From NCBI GenBank assembly GCA_963576735.1, contig OY755183.1, positions 16,015,213-16,079,212 of the forward strand: a stretch of 64,000 bases of DNA, in the 5' to 3' direction. Both the position numbers and the translations under genes were made by a program. Of this stretch, positions 37,601 to 48,059 are shown piece by piece (the first letter of the stretch is position 1; the number at the start of each line of letters is the position of its first letter). The notes under the pieces are model-generated. The model was not told where the DNA came from and made no database searches. It saw only the letters and a program-made list of their open reading frames with translations. The stretch comes from Bedellia somnulentella. Its lineage: Eukaryota; Arthropoda; Insecta; Lepidoptera; Bedelliidae.

Positions 37601-40600
37601 AGAATCCCTATCAAAAGCCCAAGAGCAGTCTCGTCTCGCCCGGGAAGAGAACTCGGAACTTCAAAACCGATTAATATTATCTCAACAATTGTTAGACGAG
37701 TGTCAGAGTAAAGTGATCGAACTAACTGCTCTGTGTCAGGAGTATGTGGAGAAGATTGGCAGCTTTGAAGAAGAGATTGTTAGGTAAGTGTGTTAAAATT
37801 CATAAAGAAAAAAAAAGACAGAAACATAGTATTTATTCATTGCCTAAGGGTACATACATACATATACTCTCTGCTTTAATTCCCTAGAAGGGGTAGCCAG
37901 AGCCAAGGCATTATAAATTCCACAGCCACTTTTGGAAGTTGAGTGGGGAAAAGGCGGTAAAATAAAGGTTTTTGGTGATGGGTCTCCAACTGTATCGCCC
38001 AAAAATCCAATAAAAAGCCCCAATACCCTTAGTCGCCTCTTACGACAACCGTGGGTAGAAAGGGGTAGCGTCATTCTAAGCCGGCACTACCGGTACGGCC
38101 TAAGGGTACATATATAACAAAATACAACAATATAAAAATGACAGTTTTACCTAAATTCACAAAATATTACATCGATCGAGTCTTCCTTATGCTTTTTTTA
38201 AATTACATTATTTATGAAATCAAATGAAAGAAATGAATTGTTTATGGATTTCGTACTTATTCTGCCAAATCGAGTACATCTTTGCATTATATTGAATGAT
38301 GCGATTAGATTTTTTATGCATTTACATAATAATAATTGTAAGATATATTCATAAACGTTCAGCATTTGTTCATAATGTAGTCGGCTGAAACAAACCCTGG
38401 CCACTTAGTAAGATTCTAGAAAATCTCTTAGGCCTCATACTTTTTTTTTCTTTGGGTGCCCTCTTGTTGTGTTGAAATATGTATATTTTTTGTTTCTGTG
38501 TGTGTAACTGTTTGTTGTACACACTTTGTACTGATACTTGCAGATGTTTTATCATATATCTAATGCTTTTCAGTAAAAATCGAGAAATAAGTTCGATGCG
38601 AGAAGAGATGACAACTCAAATAGAATCACTAAAGAAACAGCTGTCTGAAACAGAAACCGAGCTAGCCAATGAAAGGGCAGCCTTGGAGACTGAGAAGAAA
38701 CAAAACTCGTCGTTACAAGTGAGTACTTTGTCATAGCCATATTTGTTCCTAATTTGAATCATTTTGTTTATGAAAACCTCATGTGGGGATTATTACTAAT
38801 ACATAAAGAATAAATAAAGGAAAGAAAAATTTCGACACAGGCGGGAATCGAACCCGCGACACGGTGGCTCAATTGGCAGAGCGTCGTCGGGGCGTATACC
38901 CGAGGTCGCGGGTTCGATTCCCGCCTGTGTCGAAATTTTTCTTTTCTTTATTTATTCTTTATTTTTTAGTCATATTTGTTCCTACCTAGGGATTCGAGTC
39001 TACCCATAATATAAGGTGATTTGGTTTCAGTCCACCACGCTGACCTAATTCTAGTTGGCAGACTGGCAGCCATTGACACAGTAGCTCAATTGGCAGAGCG
39101 ACGGGGGCGTATACCCGAGGTCGCGGGTTCGATTCCCGCCTGTGTCGAAATTTTTCTTTCCTTTTTTTATTCTTTATTTATCAGTAATGTGATAGAACAG
39201 AGTATCATCTTAATTTGCTGATAGTTAAACCTTAACCCCTGAGAATCGACAAAACTCCCCGGGTTGTAATAAATGCTGCCTTACCACATTTTTAGTTTAT
39301 CATTGTATATCTTTGTATATTGAAATACAAGTGTAATAGGTTAAGATGTCAAATTACTATTTTTTTTTAACTTGGAGGAAAAAATATTGTGGTTATTCCC
39401 GTGCCTCCTGGGTCTCGAAGCCATACCAGCATATACAGCCGCTAATCCAAAGATTTTATTACATTTTATTATAAATATTTTAATTTGCTGTGTAGTGTCG
39501 GCTTAGAATAGCTCTAGCCCATTTCTTCCGGTGGGTGTACGTAAGAGGTGACTAACGATATTGGGGCTTTTAAGGGATTTTTTGGCGATGCGGTTGGAGA
39601 CCCATCACCAATAACCTTTATTTTACCATCTTTTCCCCCACTCATATTTCCAAAAGTGGCTGAGGAATTTCTAAATCCTTAGCTCTGGCTACCCATCTAG
39701 GGATTTATAGCTGTGAGTATATGTAAGTATGTATGTTTCATTACAATATTTCAGGAGCAGTATTCAAACCGCGGCGACATATCACCTCCTCACTCAATCA
39801 CGTCGGAAACTTTGTCAGCTTCAATGTGGGGACCGGTACGTTGCACATATTATTTAAAAAACTATAATTGCAAAGTTAACTTTTCTAAATTAAGTTAACT
39901 ACAATCATAGTTTGAGCCACAATCATTGAATAACGATTCCAAAGTTAAAGGACATTGGGCATTTTGTATAGAACGATTACCCACGGCAAACAAAAATAAA
40001 ATTAGGTCTGATGGATAAGCAATTAAATCTAGATGGTTATGCGCCATATCAGTGGGTCAAGGGAATATCGAGAAAATGGATGTCAAAGTTCCTTATTGGC
40101 ACCAAAATCAAAGGGGAAAAAAGGACTAAGAAATAATCAAAACATGTTTATCTCATTACTTTTATTTTCCTGCATACAAATCATTAATTATTTCGTCTAA
40201 GAACGCTATTCTATGAGAATCTCATCTAACCAAACCCAACGTAATCGGTTTTACTACAATAGGCAAAAGCGAGAACGAAATATGCTCAGACACTTGTCCG
40301 ATATTAGTCGGTAGGTCGTATAAATACTTACCTCAGAGTGATATTTTAAGTAATTGAGCGGTCATGTTGTGTAATAAAGAAAAAGTCATCTAAATATGAT
40401 TATTATATGATTTACATTCATTCATATACTCAGGGCTTTAAATCCCTTGAAGGGGTAGCCAGAGCTAAGGAATAAAAAAATCCTCAGTCACTTTTAAAAA
40501 ATTTTACACTTTCCTTAATAAAGGTCCCAATGTCCTTTGAGTCACAAACTAATTAAAAAATTCAACATATCCTCTTCTTCAAGCTACTTTTGAACTATGT

Positions 40601-41660
40601 GTTATATGAAATATATATATGTAAAAAATTGTTATATGAAAAAAAACATCAATTTATCCATTTTTCTCAATGTCTTTTAGGAGGATTTCGAATCCCGCAG
40701 CCTCCACGGCATAGAGCAGCTGTGGTCGCTGTCGCAGCGCCGGGCCGGTCAAATAGTAGCTCTGACATCGCGAGTTGCGCAACTCACGGCAGAGAGAGAC
40801 CACGCTAGGGACAGACTGGCGCAGTTGCAAGGACAGACCGATAGCTTGCAGGTATACAAAGAAAGAAGAGACGAAAACTTACAATATACATATAAATTAA
40901 GTACAAATATTAAATAGAAAAAACCGATGAAGATTCAGAATATAAAAACTAAATTAAAACTCAAGTAAAAATTCAAATGTCACTAAAGCTTAAGACAAAA
41001 AAAAACACAATAAAAAGAAAAACCAGAAATATAATCAGAAAAGTTGTCAGTTTTACCTCACAACGCTGATACACCTACACTTTACACGCCTCCATACATA
41101 TACTCACGCCATCACAAACATTGGGATAAGCAGAGAGTGCCATTCGCCACTTACATGACAAATCGCGTTACACCGATTACCAGCAAGTTTGGTGGAGCAT
41201 GGGAAAGGGTTGTCAAATGTATGAATCGACAAGCAATACGCATTTTTAGAGACATTGTTATGTGATATCTTTCTGTTCATCATCATCATGTATCATTAAC
41301 GTACTTGCAACATACTTCTATATTTAGCCATTAAAACATGGGTTGCAAGTTACAATAGATGAGGCCTTGAGGGAGGGGTTATAAGATGTCACGCGGTCTT
41401 AGTTTAAATTCTAAATTATTATAAAAAATGCCTAGTAGAGCAATAACATTGATTTGAACGTTTTATTAAACACAACATTACCTAAACAACCATATGTTTT
41501 CCCACAGAATCTCCAAGAGCAATACGATGCTCTACTACAAATGTACGGAGAGAAAGAGGAACAACTGGACGAGGTGAAGCTGGACTTGCAAGATGTAACC
41601 CAGCTTTATAAGGCACAGCTTGATGAGCTGATTGCGCTGAAACAACAGGTTAAACGATAG
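28602..41660 (+). CDS. TMF1: TATA element modulatory factor (golgin TMF1)
   Basis: Ten coding exons join in one frame with GT-AG sites: 28602-30440, 30968-31182, 33355-33496, 34515-34734, 35334-35534, 37591-37783, 38574-38718, 39755-39835, 40681-40851, 41508-41660 (stop TAG). They give about 1119 residues, against about 1093 in human TMF1. The N-terminus MNWFDTSGLTSLAKTALKEA, with a following DKALDIQDD, matches the conserved TMF1 start. A long Ser/Asp-rich disordered region fills about 40-530. Coiled coil starts near 532 (SENDRLIRRLCEMSEILEAR, the 'TMF DNA-binding' region) and runs to the end. EEGEKLSRQQLQHSNIIKKL in exon 2 is a signature block. The C-terminus (about 1005-1119; YDALLQMYGEKEEQLDEVKL) is the Rab6-binding, 'TATA-binding' domain. 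TMF1 is a Golgi tether that captures vesicles and binds Rab6. The open frame past 30440 is intron. Introns are full of repeats, including an intact mariner in intron 2. Confidence 0.96.
30648..30800 (-). repeat. Deleted SINE-A copy
   Basis: The tail and head are present but about 100 bp of the middle is missing (CTATAAATC runs straight into GAAAAGATGG). It lies in TMF1 intron 1. The 5' end variant (GTCGCCTCTTACGACACCCG) matches the subgroup at 37853 and 58504. Confidence 0.75.
31213..31470 (-). repeat. tRNA-C element, palindromic form
   Basis: A tRNA-like block on the minus strand (TGAAACGGTAGCTGAATTGG ... GGGTTCGATTCCTGCCTGTG) is flanked by AATAAATAAAGGAAAGAAAA on one side and the same sequence inverted on the other, near 31430-31462. 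The conserved outer block CCTTATGTGGGGATT is also present. It lies in TMF1 intron 2. The tRNA part is decayed and is not a tRNA gene. Confidence 0.7.
31778..33068 (+). mobile_element. Mariner transposon, apparently intact
   Basis: A 1291-bp element with perfect 27-bp terminal inverted repeats (starting CGAGGGCTGCTATTTATG) flanked by TA (31776-31777 and 33069-33070), the standard mariner target duplication. It contains one transposase ORF without stops. It has inserted into the (ACAT)n tail of a SINE-A copy in TMF1 intron 2, in the same orientation as the gene. Perfect TIRs and an open ORF point to a recent insertion. Confidence 0.95.
31951..33003 (+). CDS. Mariner transposase
   Basis: 350 residues from the ATG at 31951. 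The open frame reaches back six codons only through a TTG. Mariner transposases are normally about 345 residues. N-terminal helix-turn-helix DNA-binding regions (about 1-110; KTTVYHWFSEFNRG, ITSIHK-like helix) are followed by RWIPHNL, the family's linker motif. The catalytic triad is D160 (TGDESW), D252 (HHDNASCH) and D287 (YSPDLAPND), with 34 residues between the last two: the D,D34D signature. The protein cuts and pastes the element at TA sites. No premature stop or lost key residue is visible, so the copy could be active. Subfamily not assigned. Confidence 0.95.
   Translation: MDLTREHFRAMIFYDFRRGLTQKQCIDQLTSTFGDEAPSKTTVYHWFSEFNRGRSKLTDEIKEGRPKTVVVPQNIDAVRELITQDRHVTYREIEASLGISMTSIHKILHEHLAVKKICSRWIPHNLSIDQKQARVDWCKEMLKKYNRGASKAVYNIYTGDESWIYAYDPETKQQSTVWVFQDEPNPTKVIRAKSTLKQMVACFFGINGHVATVPLENRKTVNSEWYTTICLPEVFEQIRKTNRQRRIILHHDNASCHRSAVTTQFLEAQKIELTGHPPYSPDLAPNDFYLFPNVKKKLRGQRFSSREEAVDAFKMHVLEIPQSEWKKCYENWFQRMQKCIDLSGEYFEKQ
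33071..33305 (-). repeat. SINE-A copy split by the mariner
   Basis: Body and head are at 33071-33305. Its (ACAT)n tail lies on the other side of the mariner at about 31763-31777, so the mariner is younger than this SINE. Confidence 0.85.
33972..34365 (-). mobile_element. TATG-tailed LINE, 3' end with coding remnant
   Basis: The longest copy of this LINE 3' end. The minus-strand frame (33997-34365) reads MLRWFGHIERMDDRKLVKGI, later SRGRPRTTHLNQIESVLKKA and KWRSIVSAYPNGN then stop. WFGH..RM is typical of the region after the RT domain in many insect non-LTR ORF2 proteins. The stop is followed within bases by GGCGTGAGTATATG and TATG repeats, so the 3' UTR is almost absent. On the 5' side it runs into (TA)n and a partial repeat of TTCTCACGAATAACACTATA. 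It lies in TMF1 intron 3. Confidence 0.78.
34330..34445. repeat. (TA)n microsatellite and short duplication
   Basis: Two near copies of CTTCTCACGAATAACACTAT are separated and followed by (TA)n runs, which also form TTGTATATA/TATATACAA palindromes. The tract ends about 70 bp before TMF1 exon 4. Confidence 0.75.
35832..35990 (+). repeat. tRNA-C element
   Basis: The tRNA-like block is GACTGTAGCTCAATTGGCAG with GGGTTCGAACCCC as its B box. The leader CGCAAACACTACTTAAAAAG and the 3' part TTTTCCTTTCCTTTATTC are shared with the other copies. TMF1 intron 5. Confidence 0.75.
36197..36456 (-). repeat. SINE-A copy
   Basis: A full-length copy in TMF1 intron 5, with a long (CATA)n tail at the left. Confidence 0.85.
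36574..36812 (+). repeat. SINE-A copy, opposite orientation
   Basis: A diverged copy just 120 bp from, and inverted to, the previous one (head GTAGTGCCGGCTTAGAATG, tail GGCCGTGAGTATATG). Together they could pair in the TMF1 pre-mRNA. Confidence 0.8.
36928..37470 (+). repeat. 160-bp direct duplication
   Basis: The block at about 36928-37087 recurs at about 37309-37470 (CACACTACTGCGGACTCAAA; ACATCGCGGAGTGTAAATGT; AGCATAGATACAAATTATAA). A fragment of it (GTACTGGCCAGTATATATTG, GCTGTTTCCACA) also occurs at 48573-48606. It is probably part of an unclassified element. TMF1 intron 5. Confidence 0.7.
37853..38096 (-). repeat. SINE-A copy
   Basis: Flanked by GCCTAAGGGTACATA-type direct repeats on both sides (about 37842 and 38098). 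It belongs to the subgroup with GACAACCGTGGGTAG near its head. TMF1 intron 6. Confidence 0.85.
38805..38960. repeat. tRNA-C palindrome, 56-bp arms
   Basis: The arms at 38805-38860 and 38905-38960 are inverted copies with one mismatch in 56 positions, around a 44-bp loop. Each arm holds the T-arm and acceptor 3' half of the tRNA-like block (GTCGCGGGTTCGATTCCCGC) and the TTTCTTT-rich tail. The loop holds the D-arm half (GGTGGCTCAATTGGCAGAGC). TMF1 intron 7. Confidence 0.85.
39075..39195 (+). repeat. tRNA-C element, best-preserved unit
   Basis: GACACAGTAGCTCAATTGG begins a block with a 7-bp acceptor stem (GACACAG/CTGTGTC), a D stem GCTC/GAGC and a T arm GCGGG/CCCGC with a perfect B box GGTTCGATTCC. 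The anticodon arm pairs only when shifted by one base, and position 33 is G instead of U. So it is a tRNA-derived repeat, not a working tRNA. TMF1 intron 7. Confidence 0.78.
39489..39736 (+). repeat. SINE-A copy
   Basis: A full-length copy whose TATG tail ends about 20 bp before TMF1 exon 8. The insertion is close to the branch-point region, yet the exon and its TTTCAG acceptor are intact. Confidence 0.85.
40427..40500 (-). repeat. SINE-A fragment
   Basis: 3' part only (ACTCAGGGCTTTAAATCCC, GAAGGGGTAGCCAGAGC). TMF1 intron 8. Confidence 0.6.
41091..41265 (-). mobile_element. Decayed 3' end of TATG-tailed LINE
   Basis: ATACTCACGCCATCACAAAC and TTGGGATAAGCAGAGAGTGC are mutated forms of the LINE 3' end. 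TMF1 intron 9. Confidence 0.5.
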
Positions 41661-43035
41661 CTGATAGTGAGGGAGTTTGGGATCTTATAGAAGAAAGAAG
41701 AAATATTTTTATTTGCCGTAAATATGGCACAACAGATATGCAACACAAAAATAATAATAACCAAACAAAACTATAAAAAAAGAAACAGTGAAAATAAAAA
41801 AAAACCAATTAAAATAATACCTTAAATGTTTACAAAGAAACATAAAATCAAAAAGACGAAATTATTAACAAATTAAACGAAATAAAATGATAAGCAAAAA
41901 AATGTGTGATCTTATGGAAAAGAATATAGAACTATTGAGCTGTAAAATGAAATAAAATTAGAGTTAATGTCATTAGAATAATCAATCGATTGATCGACGA
42001 AACGACGCTAGGCGCTTTGCTCCCTCAGCTTTTTACGGAGTTGTAATACTTTTATAAACTAATTTCATAGGAGATACAATACAGATGATATTGTTCTCAA
42101 TTTTGCTACATAAAAATATTAAGCGCAATACGCACTAAGCCCACAGGGGCGCCGACATATATTGGCAACTATTTGTCGGCGGACTAGTTTTCATACATAG
42201 GTTAGTCATAACTCTTTCAATACAGGCCGAGCTATGTCGGCGGCTCGGCGGTTCAGTGTCATCAATCTTGTAATGACCTAGTGTTTTCTAGATGGGTGTG
42301 ATTAAAACTTTAAGCGACGGGTCATTTATATGTAATCCACATATTTAACATATTAAATAACAATGAAAATCATACTGTAGTGTAGATCATGCTACACTTA
42401 TTTGCATTGGTATTTCTATTGAAATGAGACAGAAGATAGATAGACTCCTCTGCTTCAGCACAGATTTTGTGATAATTACGTGCAAGAAAATCACGTAAAC
42501 GTTAGTGCTTAAAAATAATTCGAATTATTAAAAAGTAAGTTGTGTGCTATGTGAATCGGTATAATAATAAGTATGCCAAGTGTAATAAAAGCGTTGATGG
42601 CTTTAAATTGTTTGCGATATTATGTGTTCTCAATTCGGTATGCAAAGTTTTATAAAAGTGATGCTGATTAAAAAACCATTTCGTGATATAAGGTTATTAA
42701 ACAGTATCTTCTTGGAATTAAATCAAATAAAGCTATGATGACCGTTATTTTATCAAAAAACTCTGACGGTGTTTGACCTTCAATGTTTTTTTAAAGACAT
42801 TCGTTTTTGCCTTTTATTACTAAAACATCGAAAATCATACGTTTATTTCATATAATATCGTAATAACTTTATTTGAGATCACTAATTCGTGCAATGTTTT
42901 GATATCAGTAACATTTTTATGAAACATTTCGCTTGATTTGCATGTCGCTACGTAATTTTGTTGATCGATGACGTCATTAAGAAAAAAAGGTTGACAAATC
43001 TTTAAAAAAATCTTAACTTTACAATTACTCATAAA
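41661..43035. other. TMF1 3' flank; no gene seen
   Basis: It starts with the likely TMF1 3' UTR (AATAAA-type signals near 41879-41885 and 41950). A block at about 42125-42270 with repeated GTCGGCGG/CCGCCGAC sequence may be a MITE. Nothing else recognised. Confidence 0.4.
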
Positions 43036-43402
43036 TCGTCTGCTTACTGGTAAAATGTAGTAAATGCGTTTTTTACAAAAAAATAGTTAATAATGCATTT
43101 ATATGTAATTTTGACGCTCTTTCTACTGGAAAAACGCAATAAATAATAGGACTGTTAATTACAGGTCATTTCTCAATTACAGGTCAAATATGATAAGTGC
43201 ACACCCATGCTAAAAATAATATTTTTTTTCCACAATATTTATAAGAAAATGGCCTCTAATATGCTACCGCAAATAAGAACGTTAAATTTCCAATAAATTA
43301 TTAAATAATAAAAAATAGTAAAAAAAATACTTAAACTTTGAAAACCCTATATCTCCGTTTAACAAAATATGTATTTACTACATTTTACCAGTAAGCAGAC
43401 GA
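43036..43402. mobile_element. MITE with TCGTCTGCTTACTGG ends
   Basis: Inverted ends of about 32 bp (TCGTCTGCTTACTGGTAAAA at the left; its complement ends at 43402) flank about 300 bp of AT-rich DNA. The right end abuts a tRNA-C copy. No ORF. Confidence 0.8.
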
Positions 43403-43565
43403 AATAAAGAAAAGAAAATTTTCGACACAGGCGGGAATCAAACCCGCGACCTCGGGTATACGCCTCCGTCGTTCTGCCAATTGAGGTACCGTGTCAATTG
43501 ACAGTTGTCAATTCAAGTATTTATTATTATTAGTAATAATCCCCACATGAGGTTTTCATGGACAA
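43403..43565 (-). repeat. tRNA-C element
   Basis: Minus-strand tRNA-like block with GGGTTTGATTCCCGCCTGTG. The outer block AATAATCCCCACATGAGGTT lies on the leader side here, opposite to the other copies, consistent with recombination between palindromic units. Confidence 0.72.
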
Positions 43566-43569
43566 AAAC

Positions 43570-45937
43570 ATTCAAATTTACAATTACTCATTTTAAATGA
43601 AAAATATTCAAGTTAGTATTTTATTTCCGTATTTGCTATGGAATAAAAATATTTAATGAATACGAAAAAAAACTTTGCATACCGAATGATTCTGCTTGTT
43701 TCTATAGGAAACTACAAAAATGTAAACTTTCAATTTACTTTTTACGCATTCGCTTTACAGTTTAATGTATAAGTGATGGCGATATAATCTAAAATTTTGT
43801 TCCATTCTCATTTTACTAGCCGATTCTTAAAAATAAGTTAGGTAAATGAGTAAGGCAATTTAAAATTGCATGGTACTGAATTGGTAGTAGAAAGGAAAGG
43901 AATACTTTTTAATGCAATTTGCATTGCCACGGTCCTTTCTTGGCCATTAGAAAGAAAAAAAGGTAGACTTTAAAACAATATTATGCTTGGAGGAAAAAAG
44001 TTCCTTTAAGATTGATATCTTTATCTCTAGTATTCATAATATTTATTTCAAAGATATTTACAATGTGGTGCCGATTGAAAATATCTAAAAATAATTTGTG
44101 TGATACATTTTTGTACGACAAGTTTACCAGTGTTTTGGTAAGAGGAATAGGTGCTAATTATAACACGCACCAAACGGGCTCGAAGGCGGTTGAAACTTTT
44201 CAACTAATAATGTCACCTTAAGGCTTTATCTTAACTTTTACGGATTTGTCGAGGATGTATACCAAATAAAACCATTATCATAATTTCACTTTTTTATGTA
44301 ATGCCGAATGAGTAAAAAATAATAATTACAAATTATTTCTTTACCTAATCTATTTTTATCATCTATTCACGGCTAATAATACAATGCCATGTTTTCCTAT
44401 CAATGATGTTGGATGTAAAATGTGAAAGTGTTGCTGGGTCGTTAAGTGTTTGCGAGAAACCGATTATTTATTTAACTTTTTTTCGTCACCTTTTACTTTT
44501 ACTGTCAAATCACTCTGCGATTTTACCCTTCGTGTCTTGTAAATAATTACTAGTCCCTCATGATCATTATCACCCTTTTATAATAGCCTTAGAACCATAA
44601 ATACAATCTTTTTTATGGTTCAAAATGGCCGGTATCATTAAGCCATTGTACTTACATTTTATACCACCTATTGATGGTTAGGACACTTCCATTTACTCAA
44701 TTTCACTATGGCTTTTCTTTACTTATTTTCCAAAAGTGACAGATGAAATGTTTTATATGTATAGCTAATTTTATTATGTAATACTTACATATTCCTTTGT
44801 TGATATGCGTTGTTCATTTGTATTATATTTACTATGGGTACAGACTTTTCTGCGCAATAAAATTATAGTCATAATGCCATGATATTTAAACCAATATTTG
44901 TATAGTATAAATAATTAGATTTTTTATATTGAATTGAATTTTGTAAATAAACTGTATCGTTTTTATAAATGTGTTTGTGTAAATATATATATTACAGTTA
45001 TTATTTTGGTGTCCAGTTATTGCTTAAGTGATAGAATAAAAGAAGATTTTAAGACCGCAGAAATATAAAGTTTCTGCTCAATACTTTTGTAATTAGTATG
45101 TTCAAAGAAGTTAATATCAGTTGTATTAAATGTCTATTTTTTATGTAGTGCTATTTTATTATGTTCTTGTTTCGATAGAGTAAAATTAGTTGTGTTTTAA
45201 TTGGATATCATTATCGCATGTTCTAGTGATCTTATTACATCATATGTTTGATGAATGTGTTGCCATTTTATCAATATATCATATTTGAGTGCTACTCCTG
45301 ATCATAAATAGTAATTTATAGATGAAATTGTATAAATATCTTAATAGTAAGTATTCACATAAACACGCAATAGAACATTTCTCTAAGCTTTCTTTTTCTT
45401 TCTTCTTTGAAATAACTATTATAAATAGGTGTCGTAATTATTGACAAATACAAGATCATGGCACCTCCATTTAGTTCATTCTAAATAGACATTGAATATT
45501 TTTCTTTATTTTTTTTACCTAAAATACAGATAACTTTTGAAATCAATTGTTAAAATAATTTTGTTAATATTTGACTCTTCAGTGTAGGTAAAGAGGATAG
45601 CGATTAAGTCATGAAAAATTTTATTCGCTCTGTTGGCATTTATACACCGATTTTAGTTTTTTCAGAATGTTAACAATTTCAATATCATGATGTCATCGCG
45701 CGTGTTGTGGCCTATTGTAATATCAGGAAACCTTGGATTTTGTTTCGTTCGTATGTTAAATTTTAATGGCTTATTTTTGTGTGGTTTGAATGTTGATTTA
45801 AATTTATTTTATTCTTGACCGAAATTGGGTCTTAAAAATTTAATAGATAATATGGAGATTATTAAATATATGCTGTTATTGAAATGCCTTATTGTAAATA
45901 AAACATATAAATAAAAAAGTTGTTTTATTTGCGCTAC
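43570..45937. other. No gene seen
   Basis: 2.4 kb of AT-rich intergenic DNA. No ORF, exon pair, RNA gene or repeat that I can name. The open frame 44012-44221 has no support. Confidence 0.45.
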
Positions 45938-45947
45938 ATGATTGTAA

Positions 45948-46314
45948 GCAACCGTGATAGCCCAGTGGGTAGAACACTCTGTTATCGTGCAAACGACTAG
46001 TGTTCAAATCCTGGGTCGGGCCGGGCCTACACCAATTTGTCTTTTCTAAAGACATATGTGTGGTTAATTTATCATGGTTGTTAACGGTGAGGGAAAACAT
46101 CGTGAGGAAACCCACATGGCTGAGTTGTACTTAGTCATGTGACAGTGTATTCGTACAAAACGGCGATAGGCCTGCCCCCTATCACGTGAGTACACTGTCC
46201 ATGCAAAACGTGGGTACTCTGAACACCAGGTGACAAAGTCACGTGTTGTTCAGAAGTATTAGTACCTCTGCCAACCCCTTCGGGGATATTCGGCGTGAAC
46301 GTTTATGTTATGTT
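45948..46314 (+). repeat. SINE-B copy with 10-bp target duplication
   Basis: Flanked by ATGATTGTAA (45938-45947 and 46315-46324). The head has an A box TAGCCCAGTGG that fits the consensus exactly and a B-box-like GTGTTCAAATCC. The body contains GCGATAGGCCTGCCCCCTAT, and it ends GGGGATATTCGGCGTGAAC, GTTTATG and TTATG repeats. The open frame 45876-46115 is repeat sequence. Confidence 0.9.
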
Positions 46315-46324
46315 ATGATTGTAA

Positions 46325-46797
46325 CGTTTTATGGTGAGAGCTCTGTTCAGTAGTTATAGCGGGATTAGTTTCATAATACGACACGTGTTATTACCTCTAA
46401 TACTGCACAAACACATTTTAAATGGAGATGTATGAGTATCCTTAACACACATTCACCTTATCGTAGGATGATATGACAAAAGAGCCAAATCCTCCACGAG
46501 GTAGTAAAGTTACCATAAACACGTTCAGCCTAATAGAAATAACATTTTACTTCGGCAATTTATCCCTGGTGCATAGTTTTAATGATTAAGTAAACTGTAT
46601 AGTAGTTAGTAGTTCAAATTTGAATAAATGTCTTTTCTTCTTCTTGTTCTATGTAGTGATAAATAGTATGCAGTAATTACACAATTCTCATTTACAAAAG
46701 CAGCTGCAGCCGGCGGGGCTTTTGATCGAACTTATATTAATGGCGTTGTGTATGAAGTCATCTTTATTATCCTTCGTTATCTTGCCTCGGTAGACAC
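46325..46797. other. No gene seen
   Basis: AT-rich DNA. The last 100 bases may be the 3' flank of the hAT element. Confidence 0.4.
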
Positions 46798-48030
46798 TTA
46801 ACAAGCATAATCCAGACAGTCGCTCGTCACCTGCTGTAGACCTATTCCAAGTTTAACCCTTTTCAGTGTGCTAAAAGATATTTCTACCGTGCACGTTGTG
46901 GCGGGTAGACTAAGGCCAATCTTGATCGCTGCTACTGAAGGAAAAGAAACCTTTTGCCTCGTCAATGTAGTCTATAAGATGTTTTTCATATCGATTATCT
47001 CCACTGGTATTATTTGCCGCTGGCAGTGGATATTTCCACATTGCAAACCAAGTTGTAATTTTTGAAATAAAGTTAGTAAAAGATAGCCATACAAATTCAA
47101 AATTTTGCTGGGTAGTACCGGCTTAGAATAGCACTACACCATTATATCTCATGGGTGTTCTTAAGCGGTGGCTTAGGGTATTAGGGGGTTTTAAGTAATT
47201 TTTAGACGATGCAGTAGGAGACCCATAACCAAAAACATATACTTACTATCTTTTCTCCATTCTACTTACAGAAGTGGCTGAGGAATTTTTTATTCTGTTC
47301 CAGCTCTAAGAAATCAACTGCGCCAAAGTATTGCATCTACTACTACCTTTCGTCTTATAATTAGTGGCTTGATCATCTAAGATGTCTTATAATGCTTCAC
47401 AATTTTGGTGAAATTTTGAGCGGAAATTCGAATACTTTTGTACTTTGCAGACCATCTGGTTTCGCAAAAGGGAATGTTTGGTTTTTTTGTCGTCGTAAGA
47501 TTATCTCTCTTAAAACAGTTATAGGTTTGCTTAATCGTTCCAGCAGTATTTTTTATTTCACTCAAATTATTGAAATTGTGAACACGATTGAATATGTGAC
47601 TAGCACAGTGGAAAAACTTTGCTTTGGGATATTTACCATTAATTATTTTCTGAACTCCACCAGCATGTCCAGCCATCGTGCAGCAACCGTCATACCCTTG
47701 CCCAACCGTTTTGTTGAGATCTAAACCACATGATGTCAAAAAAGATATTATAACTTTAGCAACATTAATTTTTGAAGCGGTGTGTACCCCATAAATACTA
47801 AGTATGTGTTTTACAGTAACGTACTGTGTTTCGTTTGGTCAAACTTGACATATCTTATGCCCATTGAATGCTGTTTAGTCCCGCTTATATCTGCTGTCTC
47901 GTCAGCTGAGATTGAAAAGTACGCCGCTTCTTTTGCTTCATCAGTAATGGTTTCACAAAGAACATCAGCACAGGTTTCAATAATTTCGTTGTTTACTTGA
48001 TAGGATACATAGTGATCTTTAAAACCGTAT
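46798..48030 (-). pseudogene. Decayed hAT-type transposase (DUF4371/ZMYM1-like)
   Basis: Three minus-strand pieces fit one hAT transposase. About 47900-48030 reads ETCADVLCETITDEAKEAAY and SISADETADIS, the first catalytic-Asp region. 47377-47800 reads TVGQGYDGCCTMAGHAGGVQ, then AKFFHCASHIFNRV, the GQGYDG and H..AH.L region. 46798-46950 reads LPATTCTVEISFSTLKRVK and ends at a stop, the C-terminal dimerisation block. The order matches the family. Frames shift between pieces, and a SINE-A copy sits between the last two, so it cannot make a protein. Terminal repeats were not found. Confidence 0.8.
47103..47300 (+). repeat. Old SINE-A copy inside the hAT pseudogene
   Basis: Diverged head (GTAGTACCGGCTTAGAATAG) and middle (CGATGCAGTAGGAGACCC; AGTGGCTGAGGAA). 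The 3' end is lost. Confidence 0.7.
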
Positions 48031-48059
48031 CTACGGCCTCAACTCGGAAATGTAAAAGT

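Noticed and set aside
39075..39150. Possible functional tRNA genes in the tRNA-C repeats
   Set aside because: The anticodon arm is shifted and U33 is missing; leader and trailer are repeated, so these are tRNA-derived repeats.
45876..46115. 79-residue minus-strand frame, and the similar frame at 56059-56241
   Set aside because: Both are antisense or sense reads of SINE-B copies.
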